From contig USGC01000104.1 in the NCBI GenBank assembly GCA_900554095.1, forward strand, positions 1 through 6,328: 6,328 nt of DNA, written 5' to 3'. The position numbers were made by a program, and so were the translations under genes. Below are positions 1 through 5,473 of this stretch, piece after piece (the first letter of the stretch is position 1; the number at the start of each line of letters is the position of its first letter). Under the pieces are notes generated by a model. That model was not told the DNA's origin and ran no database searches. It saw only the letters and a list, made by a program, of their open reading frames with translations. Source of the DNA: an uncultured bacterium (GTDB lineage Bacteria; Cyanobacteriota; Vampirovibrionia; Gastranaerophilales; Gastranaerophilaceae).

Positions 1-419
1 TCACCCCAGACAGCCAGTTGCTCCTTTGCGGCCGCTCTAAACGTATCTGCGGCTGCCAGAAGAACTTTTTTGTTCAGCTGGGCAAAATGCTTCGCTAACT
101 TACCGATTGTCGTCGTTTTGCCGGCACCGTTAACGCCGCACATCATGATGACAAGCGGCTTATGTTCATCGAAATTCAGGGACGCTTCACACGGTCTCAG
201 GATATCTGCAATGATCTCTTTGAGGGCGACTTTCACTTCGTCCTGTGTTTTGAGCCCTTTCAGCTTAATTCTTTCTCTCAGCCGCTCAAGAATCAGAGCG
301 CTGGTCTCCACGCCGATGTCGGCGGAAATCATTTGGAATTCCAAATCTTCCAAGAACGCTTCATCAACGACACCGCCGGTAAAAATACCGACCAAGTTGA
401 CTTGTGTTTTTCTTAAACC
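1..419 (-). CDS. ftsY: FtsY, signal recognition particle receptor GTPase (internal fragment, both ends missing)
   Basis: FtsY docks ribosome-SRP complexes at the inner membrane and delivers membrane proteins to SecYEG through paired GTP hydrolysis with Ffh. Read on the minus strand, the frame begins KQGLRKT, the usual start of the N-domain helical bundle. It continues through ISADIGVET and LRERIK (N domain, about 150-419) to the G1 P-loop GVNGAGKTTT (about 108-137) and the DTFRAAA motif (27-47), then runs off the left edge at AVWG. The rest of the G domain is therefore outside the window. At the other end no ATG, GTG or TTG occurs between the N-domain start and an in-frame stop at 435-437, so the natural start, usually only 10-20 residues further out, is missing. 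GC is about 50%, against about 39% in the next gene. Family identity is very secure; that it belongs to the same genome as its neighbours is doubtful. Confidence 0.93.
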
Positions 420-428
420 TTGCTTTTG
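404..428. other. Junction where ftsY and the nfeD-like gene truncate each other
   Basis: The FtsY N-domain start (KQGLRKT, minus strand, about 405-425) and the NfeD-like first residues (FFLNLAFGAF, plus strand, from 407) occupy the same bases, and each gene lacks its family's expected N-terminus beyond this point. GC falls from about 50% to about 39% across it. The shared stretch is about 20 bp, the size expected of an overlap-based misjoin or of microhomology recombination. I see no insertion-sequence end, target duplication or att-like repeat here. Confidence 0.6.
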
Positions 429-760
429 GGGCTTTTATAACTGCAATTATTGCTGTATTTGTTCACAGCTGGGTAACGTTGACTATTGCATTCGCAGCAT
501 TGTCTCTTGTTTCTATAATATTCTTGAGACCGCTGCTTTTGAAAAGCAAAACCTCTCCTGAAGATTTAACCGGCATTGAAGGAAAGTACATAGGCAAATT
601 AGCCAAGGTAATCGCCCCTGTAACCAAAACTTCCGGAGCAATAACTATTTATGATGAAAGATGGGAAGCAAGAACTGAGTTTGATGATGAAATTCCTGTT
701 GGATGTGAAGTTAAAATAGTTAAAAATGAAAGCCTTGTTTTTACAGTAGAAAGAGTTTAA
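404..760 (+). CDS. NfeD-like membrane protein with C-terminal OB fold (5' truncated)
   Basis: NfeD-family proteins are small membrane proteins with a cytoplasmic OB-fold domain, usually encoded beside an SPFH/stomatin gene; they are thought to act with it in membrane organisation or quality control. The readable 118 residues hold two hydrophobic segments (about 4-22 and 24-44), the conserved FLRP turn at 40-43 after the last membrane helix, and an OB fold (about 55-118) with the typical GKxGKxxxxI, ERWEAR and VGxxVKIV stretches and a valine-rich end. Family members usually start about 30 residues earlier with another membrane helix ending in a PG motif; that part is missing at the ftsY junction. 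The GTG at 404 is merely the first start-like codon in frame, has no ribosome binding site, and is probably not the real start. The stop is 15 bp before the SPFH gene, so the two form an operon whose promoter is lost. Confidence 0.82.
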   Translation: MFFLNLAFGAFITAIIAVFVHSWVTLTIAFAALSLVSIIFLRPLLLKSKTSPEDLTGIEGKYIGKLAKVIAPVTKTSGAITIYDERWEARTEFDDEIPVGCEVKIVKNESLVFTVERV

Positions 761-775
761 AAGAAAGGAATTAAC

Positions 776-1747
776 ATGTCTTTATTATTATGGATTTTAT
801 TTGCAGCACTTCTTGTGTATGTTTTCAAGGGAATTATCATCGTTCAACAGCAGCAGGAAGTTATTATAGAAAGAATGGGAAGATACGAAAAAACATTGAA
901 AGCCGGGCCGAATTTTATTTTCCCAATACTTGAAGCACCTCGCGGAATTTACAAAAAAGTAACCCAAAGAGGTTTAGACGGACAGAATTACTACTACGTA
1001 AAGTCTGTTGATCGTATTGATTTAAGAGAACAAATGTACGACTTTCCACGCCAAAACGTTATTACAAAAGACAACGTTTCTATTACGATTAATGCTTTGA
1101 TTTATTTCCAAATCGTTGATGCCAAAAGCGCAGTTTACGAAATTGAAAACCTGCCGGAAGCTATTGAAAAATTAACTCAGACAACCCTCAGAAACCTTGT
1201 AGGTCAAATGGATTTGCAAGAAACTCTGACATCCCGCGGCAAAATTAACGATGAACTTCGCACAACGCTTGATGAAGCAACAAACAAATGGGGTGTAAAA
1301 GTTAACCGTGTTGAAATTCAGGACATATTCCCGCCGGCTGACATCCAGGCTTCAATGGATAAATTAATGAAAGCTGACAGAGAAAAGAAAGCTACTATTA
1401 CAGAAGCCGAAGGGCTTAAAGAAGCTGCTATTAGAAAAGCAGAAGGTGAAAAAGAGGCCGCAATCCGTTCAGCAGAAGGCGCCAAACAATCAGAAATCCT
1501 TAGAGCCGAAGGTATAGCCCAAGCACGCATAATTGAAGCTGATGCAGAAAAAGAAGCAATCAGAAGAATTATTGATGCGTTAGCCGACAAAGGTCAGCCT
1601 GATAAATACCTTATTGCGATGAAGTATCTTGAAACGCTATCTTCTATTACAGAAGGCGAAAACAACAAAGTTGTTTATATGCCTTATGAAGCAACCGGCA
1701 TCCTCTCATCCGTTGACGGCATTAAGCAAATGTTCGACAAAAAGTAA
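776..1747 (+). CDS. SPFH/stomatin-family membrane protein (paraslipin, QmcA-like)
   Basis: Members of this family oligomerise on the inner membrane to form scaffolds or microdomains, and some regulate membrane proteases such as FtsH. The 323 residues comprise an N-terminal membrane anchor (about 3-23), then VERxGRYxKTLxxG-type sequence (here IERMGRYEKTLKAG, 31-44), an SPFH/band-7 domain to about 195 with LREQ, VITKDNVSI and NKWGVKVNRVEIQDI, an alanine/glutamate-rich coiled coil (about 200-268), and a C-terminal segment with NNKVVYMP resembling the end of E. coli QmcA. The coiled coil is five 11-residue units each beginning AEG or AD (211-265). Relative to E. coli QmcA from memory, about 22 extra residues lie before LREQ (about 52-80, tyrosine-rich). 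The AAAGG at 764-768 sits 7 bp before the ATG, a good ribosome binding site. Pairing with an NfeD-like gene is the classical arrangement. A protease role is not supported: there is no catalytic domain. Confidence 0.93.
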   Translation: MSLLLWILFAALLVYVFKGIIIVQQQQEVIIERMGRYEKTLKAGPNFIFPILEAPRGIYKKVTQRGLDGQNYYYVKSVDRIDLREQMYDFPRQNVITKDNVSITINALIYFQIVDAKSAVYEIENLPEAIEKLTQTTLRNLVGQMDLQETLTSRGKINDELRTTLDEATNKWGVKVNRVEIQDIFPPADIQASMDKLMKADREKKATITEAEGLKEAAIRKAEGEKEAAIRSAEGAKQSEILRAEGIAQARIIEADAEKEAIRRIIDALADKGQPDKYLIAMKYLETLSSITEGENNKVVYMPYEATGILSSVDGIKQMFDKK

Positions 1748-1772
1748 TTTTTACAAATCAAAGACAATGATA

Positions 1773-1806
1773 AAAACACACAGAATTAAAAAAAACTGTG
1801 TGTTTT
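1773..1806 (+). terminator. Probable intrinsic terminator of the nfeD-SPFH operon
   Basis: A perfect 11-bp inverted repeat, AAAACACACAG (1773-1783) and CTGTGTGTTTT (1796-1806), encloses a 12-base A-rich loop. It lies 25 bp after the SPFH stop codon. The stem is GC-poor and its 3' arm supplies the T-run, so it is weaker than the hairpin after aspS and could work in both directions. It separates the operon from the aspS promoter. Confidence 0.65.
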
Positions 1807-1851
1807 GTTATAAAAATATAAATTTTCGTTCATTTTTTTATGTTTTTGCTA

Positions 1852-1860
1852 TGATATTAT
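1852..1860 (+). promoter_or_regulatory. Extended -10 promoter for aspS
   Basis: TGATATTAT reads as an extended -10 element (TG, one base, then TATTAT at 1855-1860), one mismatch from TATAAT. About 17 bp upstream there is only a T-run, no recognisable -35, which fits an extended -10 promoter. The predicted start is near 1867, giving a leader of about 24 bases containing the AAGGA at 1879-1883. An overlapping TATGAT at 1850-1855 is an alternative. No T-box or other leader structure fits in so short a leader. Confidence 0.5.
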
Positions 1861-1878
1861 CAGACGTTTAAAATTAAT

Positions 1879-1883
1879 AAGGA
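1879..1883 (+). promoter_or_regulatory. Ribosome binding site that selects the second ATG of aspS
   Basis: AAGGA ends 7 bases before the ATG at 1891 but only 1 base before the in-frame ATG at 1885. Normal spacing therefore favours initiation at 1891, removing two residues (Met-Lys) from the longest reading frame. Confidence 0.6.
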
Positions 1884-1890
1884 AATGAAA

Positions 1891-3672
1891 ATGATAACAA
1901 CTAAATTGAAAAACCGCAATTGCGGAGAGCTTAATTTAAACAACCTTAATGAAGAAGTTACACTTTCAGGCTGGGCTGCAACAATCCGCGATTTGGGTGG
2001 AATTTTATTCGTGGAATTGAGAGACAGAACAGGATTTTTCCAGCTTGTTGCAAACCCGCAGATTAACCCCGAAGTTCACAAAGTTTTTGAAAAATTACGT
2101 TCTGAATACGTAATTTGCGTAAAAGGTAAAGTTACAAGAAGACCTGAAGAAACTTACAACGAAAAATACGCAACCGGGCAGGTTGAAATGTATCCTGAAT
2201 CTGTTGAAATTCTTTCTGAAGCAAAAACTTTGCCGTTTGTTCTGGATGATGAAAATGTTTCGGAAGATGTTCGCTTGAAATACAGATATCTCGATATCAG
2301 ACGCGAAAATATGCTTCACAACTTAACTTTGCGCCACAAAATTTGTCAGGCGGCGAGAAGTTATCTTAACGGCGAAGATTTCTTAGAAGTTGAAACGCCG
2401 ATTTTGATTAAAACAACACCCGAAGGTGCAAGAGATTATCTCGTACCATCTCGTGTTCAAGAGGGTAAATTCTACGCACTACCTCAATCACCACAAATCT
2501 TTAAACAATTGTTAATGGTTGGAGGTATTGAAAGATATTATCAAATCGCAAAATGTTTCCGCGATGAAGACCTTCGTGCAGACCGCCAGCCGGAATTTAC
2601 TCAAATCGACCTTGAAATGTCTTTTGTTGAACAGCAAGACGTCATTAAATGTGTTGAAGGTTTAATCGTTGAAACATTTAAAGCCGCAGGCGTTGAAGTT
2701 AAGCCGCCATTCATTCAAATGCCATGGCAGGAAGCAATGGACAGATACGGTTCAGATAAACCGGATACACGTTTTGGCTTAGAATTGTTTGATATCGGCG
2801 ATATTATTCTTAAATCAGAATTCAAAATCGTCCGCGACACGCTTGAAAACGGCGGAATTGTCCGCGGTATCAGAATTCCGGGCGGCGCTAAATTCTCAAG
2901 AAAAGATATTGACGATATTACAAAACTTGCTGTATCATTTGGCGCAAAGGCTCTTGCAAATATTATTTATTTAGAAGACGGCACCGCAAAATCTCCTGTT
3001 ATGAAATTCGTTACAGAAGAACAGGCAAAACAAATTCAGGAACGCGCAAAAGCCGAAGCCGGCGATATTATTTTCTTTGTTGCAGACAAGCCAAAACTCG
3101 TTTATGACATTATGGGAAGATTGAGGCTGTATTTCGGCAAACGTCTTGATTTGATTGATGAAAGCAAACATAATTTATTATGGGTTGTTGACTTCCCAAT
3201 GTTTGAATGGTCTGATGAAGAAGGCAGATTTATGGCAATGCACCACCCATTCACATCACCATGTATTGAAGATTTAGACAAACTTAAAGCCGGTGATTTG
3301 GGCAATGTTAAGTCAATTGCATATGACATTGTTTACAACGGAACAGAACTTGGCGGCGGGTCTGTCAGAATTCACTCTTCCGAAGTTCAATCAGCGATCT
3401 TCAAAGCTTTAGGCTTAACTGAAGATGAAGCTAAAGAAAAATTCGGATTTATGGTGAACGCGCTTCAATACGGAACTCCGCCACATGCAGGTTTAGCAAT
3501 TGGCTTGGACAGACTTGTTGCTCTTCTTTGCCGAACTGACAGCATCCGCGATGTAATCGCATTCCCGAAAAATTCCGGGGCTAAAGATTTGATGAGCGAC
3601 GCGCCGGGAGAAGCCTCACTCCAGCAATTGAGAGAACTTCACCTCAAAAGCACCGTTCAAAATCATAAATAA
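1891..3672 (+). CDS. aspS: Aspartyl-tRNA synthetase, bacterial type
   Basis: This class IIb enzyme charges tRNA-Asp with aspartate using ATP in the cytoplasm. With the start at 1891 it has 593 residues, the usual bacterial length. Domains in order: an OB-fold anticodon-binding domain (about 1-110, with RDLGGILFVELRD at 33-45); the catalytic core, with PEGARDYLVPSR at 177-188, QSPQIFKQLL at 199-208 and class II motif 2 FRDEDLRADRQPEFTQID at 223-240; the bacterial GAD insertion (about 290-425); then FPMFEW and the MHHPFTSP loop (435-457), GGGSVRIH at 488-495, and motif 3 GLAIGLDRL at 534-542. All catalytic motifs look intact. The Leu in RDLG (35) matches discriminating enzymes such as E. coli AspRS (Leu30) rather than the His of nondiscriminating ones. 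The second position discussed for this choice (E. coli Lys81) appears to be Glu here, so tRNA-Asn mischarging cannot be excluded. It forms a single-gene unit between a promoter and a strong terminator. Confidence 0.98.
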   Translation: MITTKLKNRNCGELNLNNLNEEVTLSGWAATIRDLGGILFVELRDRTGFFQLVANPQINPEVHKVFEKLRSEYVICVKGKVTRRPEETYNEKYATGQVEMYPESVEILSEAKTLPFVLDDENVSEDVRLKYRYLDIRRENMLHNLTLRHKICQAARSYLNGEDFLEVETPILIKTTPEGARDYLVPSRVQEGKFYALPQSPQIFKQLLMVGGIERYYQIAKCFRDEDLRADRQPEFTQIDLEMSFVEQQDVIKCVEGLIVETFKAAGVEVKPPFIQMPWQEAMDRYGSDKPDTRFGLELFDIGDIILKSEFKIVRDTLENGGIVRGIRIPGGAKFSRKDIDDITKLAVSFGAKALANIIYLEDGTAKSPVMKFVTEEQAKQIQERAKAEAGDIIFFVADKPKLVYDIMGRLRLYFGKRLDLIDESKHNLLWVVDFPMFEWSDEEGRFMAMHHPFTSPCIEDLDKLKAGDLGNVKSIAYDIVYNGTELGGGSVRIHSSEVQSAIFKALGLTEDEAKEKFGFMVNALQYGTPPHAGLAIGLDRLVALLCRTDSIRDVIAFPKNSGAKDLMSDAPGEASLQQLRELHLKSTVQNHK

Positions 3673-3677
3673 TTAAT

Positions 3678-3707
3678 AAAGCTCCGGTTAATATGACCGG
3701 AGTTTTT
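3678..3707. terminator. Bidirectional terminator between aspS and the convergent orphan gene
   Basis: CTCCGGT (3682-3688) pairs perfectly with ACCGGAG (3696-3702) around a 7-base loop. The flanking AAA (3678-3680) can pair with the following T-run, giving a GC-rich stem followed by TTTTT (3703-3707), a textbook intrinsic terminator for aspS. On the minus strand the same stem follows directly after the stop codon of the gene at 3706-4152 and is followed by a T-rich stretch, so it can end both transcripts. Confidence 0.88.
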
Positions 3708-4152
3708 AAATACATTTATCTAAAAAGTTATTAAAAAACTTTTTTTCCCCCTCATTGAAGTTTATGTCAGCAGAATAGTTGAATTTTTTAGCAAAAGCCT
3801 CCGTACAATCAAAAAGATCAATCAAAGTAATTTCGCCATTCTTCTCAAGTCGTCGGGCTAATCGTTTCTCAAACTGTTCTGACGCTTTTTCATATTGCGG
3901 ATATCTATTCTTAATCACAGCACCGATTGCAGACATGAAAGACTTCAAGTTTGTTTGGTTTTGAGTTTTTTCTATAATTCGTTCTTTAGGAATTTCGGTT
4001 ATTCGTGCCAGAGCATTTATTCTCGGCACGTTATCAAGAACTGTAAAGTTATACAGATCTCCGCGTACAGCCTCAAGAACTGTTATAGGATCAATCTTCG
4101 ACTTGAAAGATGGCTTATTATAATTTTGATATTGATTATTTAAAATTCTCAT
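3706..4152 (-). CDS. Orphan protein with N-terminal PSFKSK motif, function unknown
   Basis: I do not recognise a family for this 148-residue protein. It is hydrophilic and basic, with no signal peptide, membrane segment or cysteine pattern (two cysteines, one the penultimate residue). The N-terminus is low-complexity and Asn/Gln-rich (NNQYQNYNKPSFKSK, 5-19). From about 21 it looks mostly helical: DPITVLEAVRGDLY, an RINALARI stretch, a basic FEKRLARRLEKNGE segment (about 93-106), and acidic-aromatic sequence to the C-terminus. A short F-K/T-S/G-type motif close to the N-terminus recurs in many small proteins of gut Gastranaerophilales as I remember them, so this is probably lineage-specific. 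The ATG at 4150-4152 is the only reasonable start; the next Met is about 70 codons in. No clear Shine-Dalgarno precedes it; an AT-rich TATA-like stretch lies upstream at about 4188-4196. The open frame, its end exactly at a terminator and its convergent placement support a real gene. Confidence 0.7.
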   Translation of the reverse strand: MRILNNQYQNYNKPSFKSKIDPITVLEAVRGDLYNFTVLDNVPRINALARITEIPKERIIEKTQNQTNLKSFMSAIGAVIKNRYPQYEKASEQFEKRLARRLEKNGEITLIDLFDCTEAFAKKFNYSADINFNEGEKKFFNNFLDKCI

Positions 4153-4193
4153 ACTACATTAAAAGCTGTAAATTTATTTTTTTGCGTTTATAT

Positions 4194-4230
4194 AAAAAAT
4201 TTAAAAGCCGGCTGAGATTTCCCAGCCGAC
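4194..4230 (-). terminator. Hairpin followed by T-tract, upstream of the orphan gene
   Basis: GCCGGCTG (4207-4214) pairs with CAGCCGAC (4223-4230; one G-T pair) around 8 bases. Read on the minus strand the stem runs straight into TTTTAAATTTTTT, typical of an intrinsic terminator. On the plus strand the T-run (4235-4240) comes four bases after the stem, less ideal. No convincing gene feeds it from either side, so it may be the leftover terminator of a lost minus-strand gene, or may insulate the orphan gene's promoter. Confidence 0.6.
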
Positions 4231-4251
4231 CTCGTTTTTTATTATTTTTGA

Positions 4252-4401
4252 GTTTTAAGATATTTTGCATTAAAAAAAAATGCTTTAAACTTACAGAACG
4301 AAAAATATAAGGAATTGCCTGAACGTTATTTGAGCTCACACCTTGCGACGCTTGATATGACTGAATTTGAACTCAAAAAAAGCTATCTTTATATTTTGTA
4401 A
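4252..4401 (+). pseudogene. Possible decayed reading frame in the intergenic gap before ribF
   Basis: The gap 4153-4471 has no convincing gene. It holds the hairpin at 4207-4230, a run of nine A (4272-4280), and this 49-codon open frame that lacks an ATG or GTG start. Its second half reads ELPERYLSSHLATLDMTEF and then ELKKSYLYIL before a TAA, with codon choice resembling the neighbours and higher local GC than the surrounding AT-rich DNA. It may be the 3' remnant of a lost gene. I cannot assign a family, and chance is a real alternative. Confidence 0.2.
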
Positions 4402-4459
4402 CAATTCTCTAATTTAAGCCAATATATAACTGAAACATTTCATGATTTTATTTTTTATA

Positions 4460-4465
4460 TATAAT
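4460..4465 (+). promoter_or_regulatory. Consensus -10 box immediately upstream of ribF (possible leaderless promoter)
   Basis: A perfect TATAAT ends 6 bases before the ATG at 4472. Since transcription usually starts about 7 bases after the -10 box, the mRNA would begin at or next to this ATG. No good -35 is seen at the matching distance (ATTTCA at 4437-4442). There is no Shine-Dalgarno before 4472, which agrees with leaderless translation. A second AT-rich box at 4423-4430 (TATATAAC) could give a leader of about 35 bases instead. Confidence 0.5.
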
Positions 4466-4471
4466 GAGATT

Positions 4472-5377
4472 ATGCAGATATTCACCGATGTCAATGAAAA
4501 CATACATTTATCTCTTGCTCTCGGCTACTTTGACGGTGTACACCTTGGACATCAGGCTGTAATTAAAAACGCCGTAGATTTTGCTAAAAAAAATAATATT
4601 AAATCAGCTGTTGTAACTTTCAAAGATCATCCTTGTTGCTTTTTTAACGGGGTATGTCCTAAATACATTTTATCAAGAACAGAAAGAGAAAAACGTATTG
4701 CAAAACTTGGAATTGATTTTATTTATGAACTTGATTTTGAAAAAATTAAAGATTTAACTGCTGAAGAATATCTAAAAAACATTTTGATAAAAAATTTCCG
4801 CCCCAAAGCTATTACAACCGGATTTAACCACCACTTCGGCACACAAAAGACAGGTGATGTAGAATATTTGGGAAAAATGCAGAATGTGTATAATTACAAA
4901 TACTATGAAGTACCTCCGCAAAAAATTGACGGTGTTACAATTAGCAGTACAAAAATCCGCAACGCACTTTCAAACGGATTAATCGCAAAAGCAAATGAGA
5001 TGCTTGGGGCTGAGTTTTCTATATCAGGAAAGGTTATTGAAGGGCAAAAGCTGGGACGAGAACTCGGATTTCGCACGGCCAATCTGCTTTATCCGTCGGA
5101 ATTAATAACACTGCCGTTTGGGGCATATGCGACTAAAGTTACTCTAAAAGGTGAACAATATCAAGGTGTAACAAACTTTGGCCAGCGTCCAACAGTGCAA
5201 GGGAAAAACCCTATCGTTGAAACTCATATTTTAAATTTCGACAAAGATATTTACGGTGAGATTATAAATATTGAATTCACAAAAATGCTCAGAAAAGAAC
5301 AAAAATTTGCATCTTTAGATGAATTAAAGACGCAAATTAAAAAAGACATCTGCTACGCAGGTAGATATTTGCAATGA
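4472..5377 (+). CDS. ribF: Bifunctional riboflavin kinase / FAD synthetase
   Basis: RibF phosphorylates riboflavin to FMN and then adenylylates FMN to FAD in the cytoplasm, both steps using ATP. With the start at 4472 it has 301 residues, close to the family norm. The N-terminal FAD synthetase domain (about 14-175) shows the nucleotidyl-transferase motif GYFDGVHLGHQ (18-28), TTGFNHHFG with TGD (115-129), and ISSTKIRNAL (157-166). The C-terminal riboflavin kinase domain (about 180-300) shows GRELGFRTANL (195-205), LPFGAYA (214-220), GVTNFGQRPTV (232-242), and ETH at 250-252 containing the expected catalytic Glu250, followed by DIYG. One oddity is that the kinase PTAN motif is RTAN, with Arg201 replacing the usual Pro. 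The frame is open back to 4442, but that ATG has no ribosome binding site and would place the TATAAT box inside the gene; M-Q-I-F-T-D at 4472 aligns with usual RibF starts. The last codons lie in a 56-bp repeat. Confidence 0.95.
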   Translation: MQIFTDVNENIHLSLALGYFDGVHLGHQAVIKNAVDFAKKNNIKSAVVTFKDHPCCFFNGVCPKYILSRTEREKRIAKLGIDFIYELDFEKIKDLTAEEYLKNILIKNFRPKAITTGFNHHFGTQKTGDVEYLGKMQNVYNYKYYEVPPQKIDGVTISSTKIRNALSNGLIAKANEMLGAEFSISGKVIEGQKLGRELGFRTANLLYPSELITLPFGAYATKVTLKGEQYQGVTNFGQRPTVQGKNPIVETHILNFDKDIYGEIINIEFTKMLRKEQKFASLDELKTQIKKDICYAGRYLQ

Positions 5378-5471
5378 CTATCGTAAAGAAGTCCACCGCC
5401 CCCAGTAGTTACGCAGGTAGATACTTGTGAAGATTATCGTAAAGAAGTCCACTGCCCTCAGTGTTACGCAA
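5354..5471. repeat. 56-bp tandem direct repeat (two copies plus a stub) overlapping the ribF 3' end
   Basis: Copy 1 (5354-5409) and copy 2 (5410-5465) match at 47 of 56 positions by hand alignment. The longest shared blocks are TACGCAGGTAGATA at the start and TATCGTAAAGAAGTCCAC in the middle. A third unit begins with TACGCA (5466-5471) and stops 2 bases before the pilin stop codon. Copy 1 starts within ribF and encodes its last residues YAGRYLQ and stop; copy 2 still spells YAGRYL and a stop, but at an offset of 56 bases. This suggests duplication outward from the ribF end, then drift. Confidence 0.9.
5436..5463 (-). terminator. Weak stem-loop in repeat copy 2, possible terminator of the pilin gene
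   Basis: CACTG (5450-5454) and CAGTG (5459-5463) form a 5-bp stem with a 4-base loop. On the minus strand it lies 10 bases after the pilin stop and is followed by GACTTCTTTA, only moderately T-rich. The equivalent place in copy 1 no longer pairs fully. There is no better terminator between the convergent ribF and pilin genes. Confidence 0.25.
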
Positions 5472-5473
5472 AA

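Noticed and set aside
70..561. Plus-strand open frame of 163 codons across the left end
   Set aside because: It lies opposite clear FtsY coding sequence and runs through the junction out of frame with NfeD; its translation has no family character.
1318..1590. Minus-strand open frame of 90 codons rich in Ser/Ala/Ile
   Set aside because: It is the antisense shadow of the regular Ala/Glu/Lys coiled-coil codons of the SPFH gene.
1629..1871. Plus-strand open frame of 80 codons overlapping the SPFH 3' end
   Set aside because: It overlaps the SPFH gene in another frame and then reads through a terminator and the aspS promoter; it has no ribosome binding site or protein-like pattern.
1807..1890. 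T-box or other riboswitch in the aspS leader
   Set aside because: The predicted leader is only about 24 bases, too short for a T-box, and no specifier or antiterminator elements are visible.
4267..4283. GCATT / AATGC inverted repeat around an A-run
   Set aside because: A 5-bp AT-rich stem around a homopolymer is expected by chance in such AT-rich DNA and has no following T-tract.
4154..4339. Minus-strand open frame of 61 codons starting at a GTG
   Set aside because: It reads straight through the hairpin and T-tract at 4194-4230, is low in complexity (Lys/Asn/Phe/Leu) and has no convincing ribosome binding site.
4442..4471. Upstream ATG giving RibF ten more residues
   Set aside because: No Shine-Dalgarno, the extra residues do not match RibF starts, and the TATAAT box would lie inside the coding region.
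5354..5471. Tandem repeat considered as a CRISPR array
   Set aside because: The copies are directly abutting, only about 84% identical, with no repeat/spacer alternation and no cas genes.
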